Below the pieces are notes generated by a model. That model made no database searches and had not been told where the DNA came from. It saw only the letters and a list, made by a program, of their open reading frames with translations. The position numbers and the translations under genes are program-made. A stretch of 44,723 nt of DNA from Legionella adelaidensis (GTDB lineage: Bacteria; Pseudomonadota; Gammaproteobacteria; Legionellales; Legionellaceae): positions 1-44,723 of the forward strand of contig NZ_LR134429.1 in NCBI RefSeq assembly GCF_900637865.1. The letters run 5' to 3'. Positions 28,026 to 36,134 of the stretch are shown here, piece after piece; the first letter of the stretch is position 1, and the number at the start of each line of letters is the position of its first letter.

Positions 28026-29411
28026 TTATACTTTAAATTTTTTTGCGTCTTCAACCCCTGGTTGATCAAAGGGATTTATATTCCATAAAACACTTTGAAC
28101 AAAAACCTTGTGTTCATAAAATGCTACGAGTGCCCCTATGGTAAAAGGACTGCAGTCCTTCAATATTATCTGAGTAAATGGGACATTAACCATCTGAAAA
28201 ACATGTTTTTTACCCCTTACTGAAGCGCCTATTAATTCATTTTCATAGTTTTGTAAAGTTACTAGATCGGCGGTAATTTTATGCGTTCCCTGACAAAGGA
28301 GTTGGTAATAGCTATGTTCAGCTTGATTTCCAGAACTACCCCATAGGATTGGGCAGGTGGGGTAATTGACTTTCTTCCCTTCCTTATCGATGGATTTGCC
28401 ATTACTTTCCATCTCGAGTTGCTGTACAAAAGGAATAAAATACTCCAATTCTTGGGCATAAGTTAACAGCAATAGGTTGTTAATATTTAAAAAATTAGTA
28501 TTCCAAAGACCAATAAGCGCCGACAATACCGGTACATTTTTTTCGAAAGAGGTGGTGGTAAAGTGCTGATCGAGATTACGCGCACCGGCGATAATTTCTC
28601 TAAAATGAGGGACTCCCAAAGCAATTACAGTTATCAAATTTACCGCCGAACAAAAAGAGTAACGCCCGCCCACCCAGGACCAAATGGGCAGTACATGGAC
28701 AATTTTTAATTCTTTAGCTCTTTCTATTTTTTCGGTAATTGCAATAAAGTGTTCTTTTAAATTGTTTTCTCCAATCCAGGCTATAGCTTTTTTTGCATTA
28801 AATAAGGTTTCCTGAGTCGTAAAAGACTTGGATGCAATAATAAAAAGAGTTGTTTCAGGGTTTAAGTTTTTTACGGTTTTTTCAAAACGTTTAGGGTCGG
28901 CATCCTGAATAAAATGAAAATTAATTCCCTCAGTAATATAGTCACTTAAGGCATTTATACAAAACCTGGGCCCTAAATCAGAGCCCCCAATACCAATATT
29001 AACCACATTTTCAATGGGTTTTCCGCTAAACCCCAGCCATTGCCGGGTACGGATTTTATTGGCGATTTCCTCCATCTCTCTTAAGGTTTTATGAATGGCG
29101 GGGATTATATTTTCGTTATTTACAAAAACGGACTTAGTTTCAGGTGCGCGCAAGGCAGTGTGTAATGCGGGCTTATGTTCAGTGGGATTAACGATATCTC
29201 CATTGAATAAACCTTTTATTTTTTCCTGTAAAGAGCAGGCGTCTGCCAGGGCGAATAATAGCTGCAAGGTTTCATCAGTTAAATTTTGACCGGTATAATC
29301 AAGTTGCAAGGCAGGATGGGTTGCAGTTCTTGGGGTTGCAGTATGATTAGAAATCTTGCTATTTAATGCGTGAGATTCTAATAATTTCCAAATAGTGGTT
29401 CTGGATGACAT
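28026..29411 (-). CDS. pgi: Glucose-6-phosphate isomerase
   Basis: A 461-residue isomerase interconverting glucose-6-P and fructose-6-P. VVNIGIGGSDLGPRF is the first signature, IASKSFTTQETLFNA the phosphate loop, and WVGGRYSFCSAVNL contains the GRYS motif. GSSGNQAEHSYYQLLCQGT carries the catalytic His. It ends just after NPFDQPGVEDAKKFKV, about where longer family members continue with another helix, so it is on the short side. galU follows on the same strand. Confidence 0.95.
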   Translation of the reverse strand: MSSRTTIWKLLESHALNSKISNHTATPRTATHPALQLDYTGQNLTDETLQLLFALADACSLQEKIKGLFNGDIVNPTEHKPALHTALRAPETKSVFVNNENIIPAIHKTLREMEEIANKIRTRQWLGFSGKPIENVVNIGIGGSDLGPRFCINALSDYITEGINFHFIQDADPKRFEKTVKNLNPETTLFIIASKSFTTQETLFNAKKAIAWIGENNLKEHFIAITEKIERAKELKIVHVLPIWSWVGGRYSFCSAVNLITVIALGVPHFREIIAGARNLDQHFTTTSFEKNVPVLSALIGLWNTNFLNINNLLLLTYAQELEYFIPFVQQLEMESNGKSIDKEGKKVNYPTCPILWGSSGNQAEHSYYQLLCQGTHKITADLVTLQNYENELIGASVRGKKHVFQMVNVPFTQIILKDCSPFTIGALVAFYEHKVFVQSVLWNINPFDQPGVEDAKKFKV

Positions 29412-29489
29412 TATTAAAACATAAGATAATAAGAAAAGAGAGTATCATTATCGGGTGAAATAATAAAGATTTCACTATATCATATTAAC

Positions 29490-29617
29490 ACATGACAAAA
29501 TGGCGTGTCATTCCCGCGAAGGCGGGATCTAGTTTCTGGCATGCCGCAATACTAAGCTACAATAGATCCCCGCCTTCGCGGGGATGACAGTTTTGCATAT
29601 TTTAAAAATTGTCATGT
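29490..29617. repeat. Palindromic MITE-like repeat
   Basis: A 128-bp element between pgi and the WecA-like gene. Ends: ACATGACAA at 29490 and its inverse TTGTCATGT ending at 29617. Inside are long inverted arms, 29507-29530 and 29564-29588, that differ by one substitution and one extra G. They contain the core CCCGCGAAGGCGGG, a motif seen in dispersed palindromic repeats of several proteobacteria. The RNA would form a very stable hairpin and could stop transcription. There is no coding capacity, so it would depend on a transposase elsewhere. Confidence 0.75.
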
Positions 29618-29630
29618 ACTAAGATATTAT

Positions 29631-30656
29631 ATGCGGACCTTTTTACTTAATATATTTATGCCTTACATACTTTCACTTCTTTTTTTATTTTCGTTTTTAA
29701 TAACAGCGTATATACGCCATATGGCATTGCAAAAAAATATGCTGGATATTCCTAATGCAAGGAGCTCTCATGTTATTCCTACTCCACGAGGAGGCGGTTT
29801 GGGATTCGTTGTTTCTTTTTCAGGTATTGCGATTATTATATATTGGTTAAATTTTATCACGGTTCCTCTTTTAATGTGCTTGCTGTCCGGTTTGTTTATT
29901 GCTTTTATAGGCTTATGGGACGACCTCTACTCCATGTCTGCAAAATACCGTTTGCTGGCACATTTTGCCGCAAGTGCTTTTGCCTTGTACTGGCTGGGTG
30001 GAATGCCGGCAGTTAAAATTTTTTCTTGGAATTTTTCACCTGGTTTACTTGCCAATTTCGTTGCAATTATTTATCTTGTTTGGTTACTGAACTTATATAA
30101 TTTCATGGATGGGATAGATGGTCTTGCCGGTATGGAAGCCCTTAGTGTTTGCCTGGGTGGTGCTCTTTTATATTGGGTAAATGGAAGCGATACCTACATT
30201 TTGCCCTTGGCATTAGCTGTTGCAGTAGCTGGATTTCTTTATTGGAATTTTCCGCGCGCCCGCATCTTTATGGGCGATGTGGGAAGTGGCTTTTTAGGGG
30301 TAACGTTAGGAATTTTATCAATACAGGCAGCTGGTTATTTGCCGCAATTGTTTTGGAGCTGGTTGATTTTGTTAGGTGTGTTTATCGTTGACGCCACGAT
30401 AACGTTAATCAGACGTGCTATGCAAAAACGCAAGTTATTTGAGGCGCATCGTACCCATGCTTATCAACATGCCACACAGAAATTTGAGAGTCACAGTAAA
30501 GTTACATTAGCTATTTTAGGAATAAATATTTTTTGGTTACTGCCCTTGGCTTTTTTAGTCAGCCAAGAGTATGTAGAGGGAATTTCAGGGTTCTTAATTG
30601 CTTACGTTCCATTGGTTTTGCTTGCTATTAAATATAAAGCAGGGAAGTTAACTTAA
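29631..30656 (+). CDS. Undecaprenyl-phosphate sugar-1-phosphate transferase (WecA/WbpL-like)
   Basis: A 341-residue membrane enzyme with about ten hydrophobic segments. DIPNARSSHVIPTPRGGGLG is the family start, GLWDDLYSM the Asp-Asp motif, NLYNFMDGIDGLAG the catalytic loop and IFMGDVGSGFLG the metal/nucleotide site. A His-rich HRTHAYQH loop closes it. It transfers an amino-sugar-1-phosphate (GlcNAc, QuiNAc or FucNAc type) to undecaprenyl phosphate, the first step of O-unit assembly. The ATG at 29658 is an alternative start. It is separated from the cluster by galU-pgi and a palindromic repeat. Confidence 0.9.
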   Translation: MRTFLLNIFMPYILSLLFLFSFLITAYIRHMALQKNMLDIPNARSSHVIPTPRGGGLGFVVSFSGIAIIIYWLNFITVPLLMCLLSGLFIAFIGLWDDLYSMSAKYRLLAHFAASAFALYWLGGMPAVKIFSWNFSPGLLANFVAIIYLVWLLNLYNFMDGIDGLAGMEALSVCLGGALLYWVNGSDTYILPLALAVAVAGFLYWNFPRARIFMGDVGSGFLGVTLGILSIQAAGYLPQLFWSWLILLGVFIVDATITLIRRAMQKRKLFEAHRTHAYQHATQKFESHSKVTLAILGINIFWLLPLAFLVSQEYVEGISGFLIAYVPLVLLAIKYKAGKLT

Positions 30657-30714
30657 TAGAAAACAGATTTATCTGTGCAATATTAGGATAAAAACAAGCA
30701 AATATATTTATTTC

Positions 30715-30747
30715 CTTAAGGTTGCGTTAAGAAAGATTCGTTAAAAT
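30715..30747 (+). promoter_or_regulatory. PmrA-box-like repeat and -10 of the csrA promoter
   Basis: CTTAAGGTT-GC-GTTAAGAAA (30715-30734) is a direct repeat with an 11-nt period, like the Legionella PmrA box (cTTAATatT-N2-cTTAATatT). The halves match 7/9 and 6/9. After exactly 7 nt comes TAAAAT (30742-30747). The same layout is found at four other promoters of this window. I recall that csrA of L. pneumophila was reported as a PmrA target, which fits. Confidence 0.6.
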
Positions 30748-30748
30748 A

Positions 30749-30780
30749 CAATCAGACAGTTAAATTTGATTGTTTTTTTT
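30749..30780 (+). terminator. Weak stem plus T8 run between the WecA-like gene and csrA
   Basis: CAATCA (30749-30754) pairs with TGATTG (30767-30772), followed by eight T. The stem is short and AT-rich, so it is only a possible terminator for the upstream gene. It begins at the csrA transcription start predicted from the -10 at 30742. Confidence 0.4.
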
Positions 30781-30859
30781 ACTTCAGTTTTAGTTGCAGA
30801 GTACCATGGAAGTTATCTATGGAAGATTAAGCAGCTGCTAGTTAGGGAGATTATAAGTC

Positions 30860-31057
30860 ATGTTGATTTTGACTAGACGAATTGGTGAAACGTTAATTAT
30901 TGGTGATGATGTAAATATCACTGTTTTAGGTGTAAAAGGTAACCAGGTACGCTTAGGGATTAATGCACCGAAAGATGTTTCTGTTCACCGCGAAGAAATT
31001 TATTTACGTATACAGCAAGAAAAACAAGGTGACAACGACACCGACGAAACGGCTTAA
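30860..31057 (+). CDS. csrA: Carbon storage regulator CsrA (RNA-binding)
   Basis: A 65-residue protein covering the full CsrA family. [17 protein letters not shown] at the N-terminus and GIxAPKxVxVHREEIY (here [19 protein letters not shown]) hold the two RNA-binding regions, including the essential VHRxE arginine. The acidic tail DNDTDET is variable. AGGGAG lies upstream of the ATG. In Legionella CsrA represses transmissive-phase traits, including many effector mRNAs, so a csrA promoter with the same putative PmrA site as effector-like genes in this window is notable. It lies directly downstream of the LPS locus. Confidence 0.97.
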   Translation: MLILTRRIGETLIIGDDVNITVLGVKGNQVRLGINAPKDVSVHREEIYLRIQQEKQGDNDTDETA

Positions 31058-31076
31058 AGTTATACATCACAGTCTG

Positions 31077-31099
31077 CTGTCCCGGCTTTGTCGGGGCAG
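31077..31099 (+). terminator. Hairpin after csrA
   Basis: CTGTCCCGG and TCGGGGCAG form a 9-bp stem (with G-U pairs) around a CTTTG loop, 19 nt after the csrA stop. The T run after it is poor, so termination efficiency is unclear. Confidence 0.55.
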
Positions 31100-31116
31100 T
31101 CCTTAAAGTCCGCCTG

Positions 31117-31150
31117 AATTGAAGTATCTCCTGATGATAATAAATGTAAA
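31117..31150. repeat. 34-bp direct repeat, left copy (birA 3' end sequence)
   Basis: These 34 bases are identical to 32034-32067 inside the 3' end of birA; the flanking bases differ on both sides. The repeats bracket the toxin-antitoxin module. Read on the minus strand they encode the birA residues LHLLSSGDTSI and continue open for 18 codons to a stop at 31060-31062, so this may be the original birA end. Confidence 0.85.
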
Positions 31151-31275
31151 CCTCTAATATTATTTTCAATTTATCCAACAAATAATTCTGAAATTTAAAT
31201 CCCTCTCATATCACTCTCTTCATGGTAACGGTTCATTTTGGCTATTACTGTAATACCGGAGTTAAGTTATTTTTA

Positions 31276-31312
31276 ATATAACCTTGATGTTATATAACGT
31301 GAAAGCTATATT
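31276..31312 (+). promoter_or_regulatory. Toxin-antitoxin promoter with operator-like palindrome
   Basis: TTGATG (31284-31289), 17-nt spacer, TATATT (31307-31312), 21 nt before the toxin start at 31334. GTTATATAAC (31289-31298), a perfect palindrome, lies in the spacer. A second GTTAT-N7-ATAAC inverted repeat lies just before the -35 (31266-31282). Such positions fit autorepression by the HTH antitoxin. Confidence 0.6.
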
Positions 31313-31333
31313 TTACTTACGGATTAGCTTGCA

Positions 31334-31677
31334 ATGTGGACGGTATTAACAGTAGAGCGTTTTGATGAATGATTTTTATCGTTGAATGAACAGATACAAA
31401 TTAGTGTGCTAGCTATAGTTAATTACTCGAGGTAAAGGGTCCAAATTTAGGGCGGCTGCACGTTGACATTATAGAGCACACAAGACAAGTAAAGAACCTA
31501 AAGGAATTACGCATACAGCATCAAGGAAGACCATACAGAGTTTTCTTTGCATTTGATCCAAAACGAAACGCAGTTTTGTTGTGTGGCGGTAATAAAACGG
31601 GAAAGAAGCGTTTTTATGACATGATGGTCCCTATTGCTGAGCAAGAGTTTTTAAATCACTTGTCTTTAATAGATTAA
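31334..31677 (+). pseudogene. higB: RelE/HigB-type toxin, inactivated by a stop and a frameshift
   Basis: The conceptual product is a RelE/HigB-type mRNA interferase of about 114 residues. From ATG at 31334 it reads MWTVLTVERFDE, then a TGA (31370-31372) where I recall Trp in relatives. LSLNEQIQISVLAIVNY follows, and a one-base loss at about 31426 breaks the frame. The rest continues in another frame as EVKGPNLGRLHVDIIEH, IQHQGRPYRVFFAFDPKRN and LLCGGNKTGKKRFYDMMVP, all typical of the family, to TAA at 31677. Two separate lesions mean that no toxin should be made. The antitoxin starts 14 nt later and is intact. Confidence 0.88.
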
Positions 31678-31691
31678 TTGAGGTACTTAAT

Positions 31692-32021
31692 ATGGCTAAA
31701 CCCTTATCAGAGCTTATTGGAAAGGTTTCTAAAGATATTGAAATTGCAGCTGGTGCCAAAGCTGCTGAAATGCTTGCAGAAATGGATTTGGAGGATATAA
31801 GGAAAGCTCGACATATTACTCAGAATCAAGTAGCAAAAGCCTTGAATATAAAACAACCAAGTATTGCCCAACTTGAGAAAAGGAACGATATTTACATTTC
31901 AACATTGCGAAACTATTTATCTTCTATTGGAGCTAAACTTGAATTGGTAGCAAGTTTTCCTGATGGAACAAGGATATCAATTGCGGGCTTTAGTTATCTT
32001 AATTCTTCAAAAGTAAAGTGA
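31692..32021 (+). CDS. higA: HigA-like antitoxin, XRE helix-turn-helix
   Basis: A 109-residue DNA-binding antitoxin. An N-terminal helix (residues 15-33) precedes the HTH: DIRKARHITQNQVAKALNIK at about 37-56, with the recognition helix in QPSIAQLEKR. The C-terminal part (TLRNYLSSIGAKLELVASFP) is typical of HigA partners of RelE/HigB toxins. It is the second gene of a toxin-first operon. The frame is complete although its toxin is broken, so it may survive as a free repressor of its own promoter or as an anti-toxin against relatives. It ends exactly where birA (convergent) ends. Confidence 0.9.
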   Translation: MAKPLSELIGKVSKDIEIAAGAKAAEMLAEMDLEDIRKARHITQNQVAKALNIKQPSIAQLEKRNDIYISTLRNYLSSIGAKLELVASFPDGTRISIAGFSYLNSSKVK

Positions 32022-33002
32022 TTATTGCTCTCTAATTGAAGTATCTCCTGATGATAATAAATGTAAAACACCTTGGTCATCCCTGAGTTTGAGTTGGCCT
32101 AACTCATTTATTCCTTGTGCTATTCCTGTGTATTTTCCAGAAATGTGACTTAGGGTGATTTTTTTGCCATAGAGATAATCGTATTTTTTCCATTCGTCCA
32201 TGAATGTTAATAACCCTTCTTGAGAAAAGCGGGAGAGATAGTCCGAGAGAGTGGTTAATAGTTTGGCAATGATTGCGTTTCTATCAAAATGTTTCTGAGT
32301 TATTTCCAAAAGCGAGCACCAGGGTTTGTCGGCTAGGGTAATTGTTTGGGTATTAGTGTTAACGTTCAAGCCAATGCCAATAATGACTTCAGCTCCTCCG
32401 TGACTTTCTCCGTTAATTTCAATTAGTGAACCGCATAGTTTTTTATTATTCCATAAAATGTCATTCGGCCACTTAATAAATAAGTTTTCAGAGGTAAAAG
32501 AAGTCAGTGTTTTAATTAATGCGAGGCTTACGATCAAGCTTAAACCCGAGAGACAGGAGAGATCGTTATGGAATTGCCAGCGACTAGAGCAATAAATATT
32601 TTCCCCAAAAAGTGAAACCCATTTTCTGCCAAAGCGGCCTCTACCCTCTGTCTGGGTTTCTGCACAACATACCTCCACACTGTCAGTAGGAGGGATTTTT
32701 CTTAAATAAAGATTGGTAGAGTCTATTGAGCCATAAATATGAAAAACAAAGTTATTGACTAAAGCCTTGGGTAACAGCGCTTGTATGACTTTCGAGTCTA
32801 ATAAAGTCAAAGGGCCATTCAGCTGGTAGCCTTTTTGAGGTAAGCTATTGATAGTTAAGCCCATCGTAGCGAGTTGTTTTATATGTTTCCAGACAGCTGT
32901 CCTACTTACCCCTAACAGTAAGCCTAAGTCTTTACCACTATGGCATGCGCCGTCACCTAATTGATTGAGTAAGGTAATTTCCAAGCTTGTTAATTTTTTC
33001 AT
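32022..33002 (-). CDS. birA: Biotin-protein ligase and biotin operon repressor
   Basis: A 326-residue bifunctional BirA. The N-terminal winged HTH is visible (DGACHSGKDLGLLLGVSRTAVWKH). The ligase core has ETQTEGRGRFGRKWVS, the GRGRxG biotinyl-AMP loop, then FIKWPNDILWNNKKLCG and IIGIGLNVN. It joins biotin to the AccB carrier, in keeping with accA nearby. It starts with ATG at 33002 inside the stop of the phosphopantetheinyl transferase gene (4-nt overlap), so the two are coupled. The last codons lie in a 34-bp repeat and the true ancestral C-terminus is uncertain. Confidence 0.95.
   Translation of the reverse strand: MKKLTSLEITLLNQLGDGACHSGKDLGLLLGVSRTAVWKHIKQLATMGLTINSLPQKGYQLNGPLTLLDSKVIQALLPKALVNNFVFHIYGSIDSTNLYLRKIPPTDSVEVCCAETQTEGRGRFGRKWVSLFGENIYCSSRWQFHNDLSCLSGLSLIVSLALIKTLTSFTSENLFIKWPNDILWNNKKLCGSLIEINGESHGGAEVIIGIGLNVNTNTQTITLADKPWCSLLEITQKHFDRNAIIAKLLTTLSDYLSRFSQEGLLTFMDEWKKYDYLYGKKITLSHISGKYTGIAQGINELGQLKLRDDQGVLHLLSSGDTSIREQ
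32034..32067. repeat. 34-bp direct repeat, right copy, inside the birA 3' end
   Basis: Identical to 31117-31150, at a distance of 917 bp. It covers the codons for LHLLSSGDTSI of birA, after which only REQ and the stop follow. Read together, the repeats look like target duplication or att sites of a small inserted unit carrying the toxin-antitoxin genes. Confidence 0.85.
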
Positions 33003-33718
33003 AAAAAGTCTTCGTATGTTGCTTTAAAATAATCAATCCTTTCTACAGCTGGATTATAACAAATAGCCCCTGAACAGGCTGATTCTGGCATAAAGGTTTT
33101 AATTTTCCATGATAGGTTAAATTTAGGATCAATCAGTAAAATTTCTTCACCAGGTAAATGAGGTAAATCAAATTGTTCTGTGGGGTAGCTTAATCCAAGA
33201 CCACAGGCCTTAATTAAGGCCTCTTTTTGCGTCCATATGTGAAAAAAACTTAAAGGTTGCAATATTTGGTTTTCTTTTTCTATAGCGAGTGTTTCTTTAG
33301 CTGAGAAAATATTCCTGGCTATTCCCAAGTAAGGTCTTGGAGAGAAGTATTCTATGTCTATACCTAAAGGAAAGTCTTTACCTACAGCTAACAGTGCCAA
33401 ATCTTTAGAGTGCGTTAGATTAAATTGTATAAAAGGGGAATTTTTTACCGCCGGCTTGCCATGTAAATTATATTCAAAAATAACCTCCGAAGGTAAAAGG
33501 TTTAAATATTTAGATAAAATGGCTCGCAGCATAGAGCGGCTGACTATAAAACGGCGCTGATGGTGCTTAAAATGAAATCGTTTTGCCCTGTCCCTTTCTT
33601 CATTGTTAAGTACAATTAGGGCTTGGGAAGGCAGTTCAGCTAATGAAAATCGCCAAATGTCTATTCTTTGCGGGTTAAGAGAAAATGCTGATGGAAAAGG
33701 GGATTCAGGATAGTACAT
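32999..33718 (-). CDS. 4'-phosphopantetheinyl transferase (Sfp type)
   Basis: A 239-residue Sfp-like enzyme that puts the phosphopantetheine arm on carrier proteins. LGIDIEYFSPR (Asp121, Glu123) binds magnesium, and FHIWTQKEALIKACGLGLS (Trp162, Lys165, Glu166) is the second signature. FNLTHSKDLALLAVG precedes it. The broad-range Sfp class suggests polyketide or peptide synthetase carriers elsewhere in the genome, or the fatty acid ACP. Coupled to birA; both modify carrier proteins. Confidence 0.92.
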   Translation of the reverse strand: MYYPESPFPSAFSLNPQRIDIWRFSLAELPSQALIVLNNEERDRAKRFHFKHHQRRFIVSRSMLRAILSKYLNLLPSEVIFEYNLHGKPAVKNSPFIQFNLTHSKDLALLAVGKDFPLGIDIEYFSPRPYLGIARNIFSAKETLAIEKENQILQPLSFFHIWTQKEALIKACGLGLSYPTEQFDLPHLPGEEILLIDPKFNLSWKIKTFMPESACSGAICYNPAVERIDYFKATYEDFL

Positions 33719-33742
33719 GTGGCTTTGAAAATAACTTATGGG

Positions 33743-33784
33743 TATAATTCGATGTTATTGTATAACATAGCTGCCGTTAACCAA
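33743..33784. promoter_or_regulatory. Divergent promoter region between the Sfp-type gene and accA, with palindrome
   Basis: TATAAT at 33743-33748 is a good -10 toward accA, with no good -35. ATGTTA-TTGTA-TAACAT (33752-33768) is a perfect inverted repeat. On the minus strand TTGGTT (33779-33784) and TACAAT (33757-33762), 16 nt apart, could serve the Sfp-type gene and birA. The palindrome overlaps that -10, so it may be an operator. It does not look like the known BirA operator. Confidence 0.4.
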
Positions 33785-33794
33785 AGAGCCACCA

Positions 33795-34748
33795 ATGAGT
33801 CATCAATTTTTAGACTTTGAGCAACCCATTGAAGAATTAAACCAAAAAATTCAAGCCTTACGCATGGTAGGGACTGATAATGAAGTCAATTTAAGTGAAG
33901 AAATTGCTCGTCTTGAAACAAAATGTAAGGAATTGACTGCAAATATTTTTTCTAGTTTAGAGCCTTGGCAAGTTGCGCAAATGGCTAGACATCCTTTGCG
34001 GCCACAAACTACCGATTATATTGAACATTTATTTACCGATTTTCAAGAATTACACGGTGATAGGCATTATTCCGCTGCCCCCGCTATTATTGGAGGACTG
34101 GCACGTCTCAACGGCGAAGGAGTAATGGTTCTGGGACACCAGAAAGGGAAACGCACCAAAGAAAAAGTCTATCGAAATTTTGGTATGGCAAGACCTGAAG
34201 AATACCGCAAAGCACTGCGTTTGATGAAACTAGCGGAAAAATTTCACTTACCTATTATTACTTTTATTGATACTGCAGGAGCGTATCCCGGAATTGGCGC
34301 CGAAGAAAGGAATCAATCAGAAGCCATTGCTCGCAATTTAATGGAAATGTCTAAACTTAAGACCCCTATTTTATGTGTAGTTACAGGAGAAGCAGGCTCA
34401 GGCGGTGCTTTAGCCATTGGAGTAGGGGATAGAGTAATCATGCTTAAATACTCCATATACTCAGTTATTTCCCCAGAGGGTTGTGCGTCTATTTTATGGA
34501 AGGATCCAGCCAAAGCCAGTGAAGCAGCGCGTGCTATGGGTATTACCGCTGACAAAATTTATGAAAATAAGTTGGTTGACTTGGTAATTGACGAGCCTTT
34601 GGGTGGAGCCCATCGAAATGTGGCTGAAATGGCTAGCAGAATAAAGCAGGTATTGGTAGATGAGCTTACCTATTTAAAAGAGCTATCCACCGAAACACTT
34701 TTAAATAATCGTTATCAAAAATTTATGAAGATGGGTGCGAGTGAGTAA
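33795..34748 (+). CDS. accA: Acetyl-CoA carboxylase, carboxyltransferase subunit alpha
   Basis: A 317-residue AccA, full family length. [18 protein letters not shown] at the start, then [38 protein letters not shown] and [20 protein letters not shown] match the crotonase-fold carboxyltransferase subunit. It works with AccD to carboxylate acetyl-CoA in fatty acid synthesis. It overlaps tilS by several bases, so both form a small operon. Confidence 0.97.
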   Translation: MSHQFLDFEQPIEELNQKIQALRMVGTDNEVNLSEEIARLETKCKELTANIFSSLEPWQVAQMARHPLRPQTTDYIEHLFTDFQELHGDRHYSAAPAIIGGLARLNGEGVMVLGHQKGKRTKEKVYRNFGMARPEEYRKALRLMKLAEKFHLPIITFIDTAGAYPGIGAEERNQSEAIARNLMEMSKLKTPILCVVTGEAGSGGALAIGVGDRVIMLKYSIYSVISPEGCASILWKDPAKASEAARAMGITADKIYENKLVDLVIDEPLGGAHRNVAEMASRIKQVLVDELTYLKELSTETLLNNRYQKFMKMGASE

Positions 34749-36051
34749 CGGGCTAGTTTCCAGTTATTTTCTAGAAATTTTTAAGCACAGCAATAAAATT
34801 TATATCGGTTATAGCGGAGGGCTTGATTCCACTGTTTTGCTGTATGCCCTGAATCAAGTGCCTTCTTTGAAAAAAAAACTTTGTGCTGTTCATGTACACC
34901 ACGGGTTATCTGTAAATGCCAACCATTGGGTTGAGCATTGCCAGCTATTTTGCAAAGCCCATTCCATACCTTTGATTACTAAAAAAGTTCAATTTGATCG
35001 CTCCTGTAATATTGAAGAAAATGCCAGAAAGGCTCGTTACGAATGTTTCTCTTCCTTGCTAAAAAAAGAGGATGCTTTGGTATTGGCTCATCACCAAGAT
35101 GATCAAGCAGAAACGTTGTTATTAAACCTTTTCAGAGGAGCTGGTGTGGATGGATTGGCTGCCATGGCTCCAGTACAAACGTTTAGTATAGGCAAATTAA
35201 TAAGGCCTTTCTTAGACTTATCCAGAAGTACATTAGAAAAATATGCTGCGGAAAATACTTTAAATTGGATAGATGATCCGAGCAATCAAGATCCCCGATT
35301 TGCGCGAAATTTTTTGCGTCAAACCATTATCCCTCAGCTAAAAATACAATGGCCGGCACTTTCCGAGAGTCTGAGTAGGACAGCTATGCACTGCCAAGAG
35401 GCCAAACTCAATCTGGAAGAGCTTGCACGTGTGGATTGTCCTGATTTAAAAAATAGGAAGGAAACCCTCTCATTAGTAGACTTAAGCCAACTTTCTGAGT
35501 CCAGGTTAAAAAATGTTTTACGCACTTGGCTTAAAAACAATCAGATTAAGTTACGCTCTGCCGATCTTTTGCAAAGAATTATTGAGCAAGTTATTTTTTC
35601 TGAAAAAGACTCGCAAGCATGTGTGCAGTGGAATGATATTGCCATAAGACGATTTCAAGATACGTTGTATAGTATTAAAGGCAAAGAAGAACCTTTCCAG
35701 AATATGGCGTGGAAAAATTTTCCAAGACCCATACAGGTTGGCAATAAAAAGTTAAGTGGAAAAAAAGCACAGTCCGGCCTTTTTGTTCCTCCATACAGTC
35801 ATCTTGAGGTAAGGTTTCGTGAGCAAGGAGAGCGATTTATTTGGCATGGCCAAACAAAGTCGTTAAAAAAATTATTTCAAGAATGGAAGGTTCCTCCCTG
35901 GCTTAGAAATACAATTCCGTTACTTTATATTAATAATCAATTGGCAGCTGTAGTAGGGTGGGCGATTAGTGATCCTTTTTTTAGGCCTAACCCTCCCTAT
36001 ACTTATGCTCTGGAATTCGAAAGCACGGATCCGGATTGTCTGGAGACGTAG
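34735..36051 (+). CDS. tilS: tRNA(Ile)-lysidine synthetase
   Basis: A 438-residue TilS with the PP-loop [16 protein letters not shown] (SGGLDS at residues 27-32). [17 protein letters not shown] and [28 protein letters not shown] follow. The C-terminal domains include [35 protein letters not shown]. It makes lysidine at the wobble position of the minor tRNA-Ile so that it reads AUA, an essential step. The GTG at 34735 overlaps accA; the next GTG at 34741 is equally possible. The accA-tilS order is widespread in gammaproteobacteria. Confidence 0.96.
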   Translation: MRVSNGLVSSYFLEIFKHSNKIYIGYSGGLDSTVLLYALNQVPSLKKKLCAVHVHHGLSVNANHWVEHCQLFCKAHSIPLITKKVQFDRSCNIEENARKARYECFSSLLKKEDALVLAHHQDDQAETLLLNLFRGAGVDGLAAMAPVQTFSIGKLIRPFLDLSRSTLEKYAAENTLNWIDDPSNQDPRFARNFLRQTIIPQLKIQWPALSESLSRTAMHCQEAKLNLEELARVDCPDLKNRKETLSLVDLSQLSESRLKNVLRTWLKNNQIKLRSADLLQRIIEQVIFSEKDSQACVQWNDIAIRRFQDTLYSIKGKEEPFQNMAWKNFPRPIQVGNKKLSGKKAQSGLFVPPYSHLEVRFREQGERFIWHGQTKSLKKLFQEWKVPPWLRNTIPLLYINNQLAAVVGWAISDPFFRPNPPYTYALEFESTDPDCLET

Positions 36052-36134
36052 TCCGGTCCGCAATTTCAGGCTTTTTTGATGTCACTTACATTTTAAAATA
36101 CTTTAAGTAGTGAAGCTGATTTCACATTTTGCAA

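Noticed and set aside
33752..33768. BirA operator upstream of accA
   Set aside because: The palindrome lacks the TTGTAAACC/GGTTTACAA half-sites known for BirA.
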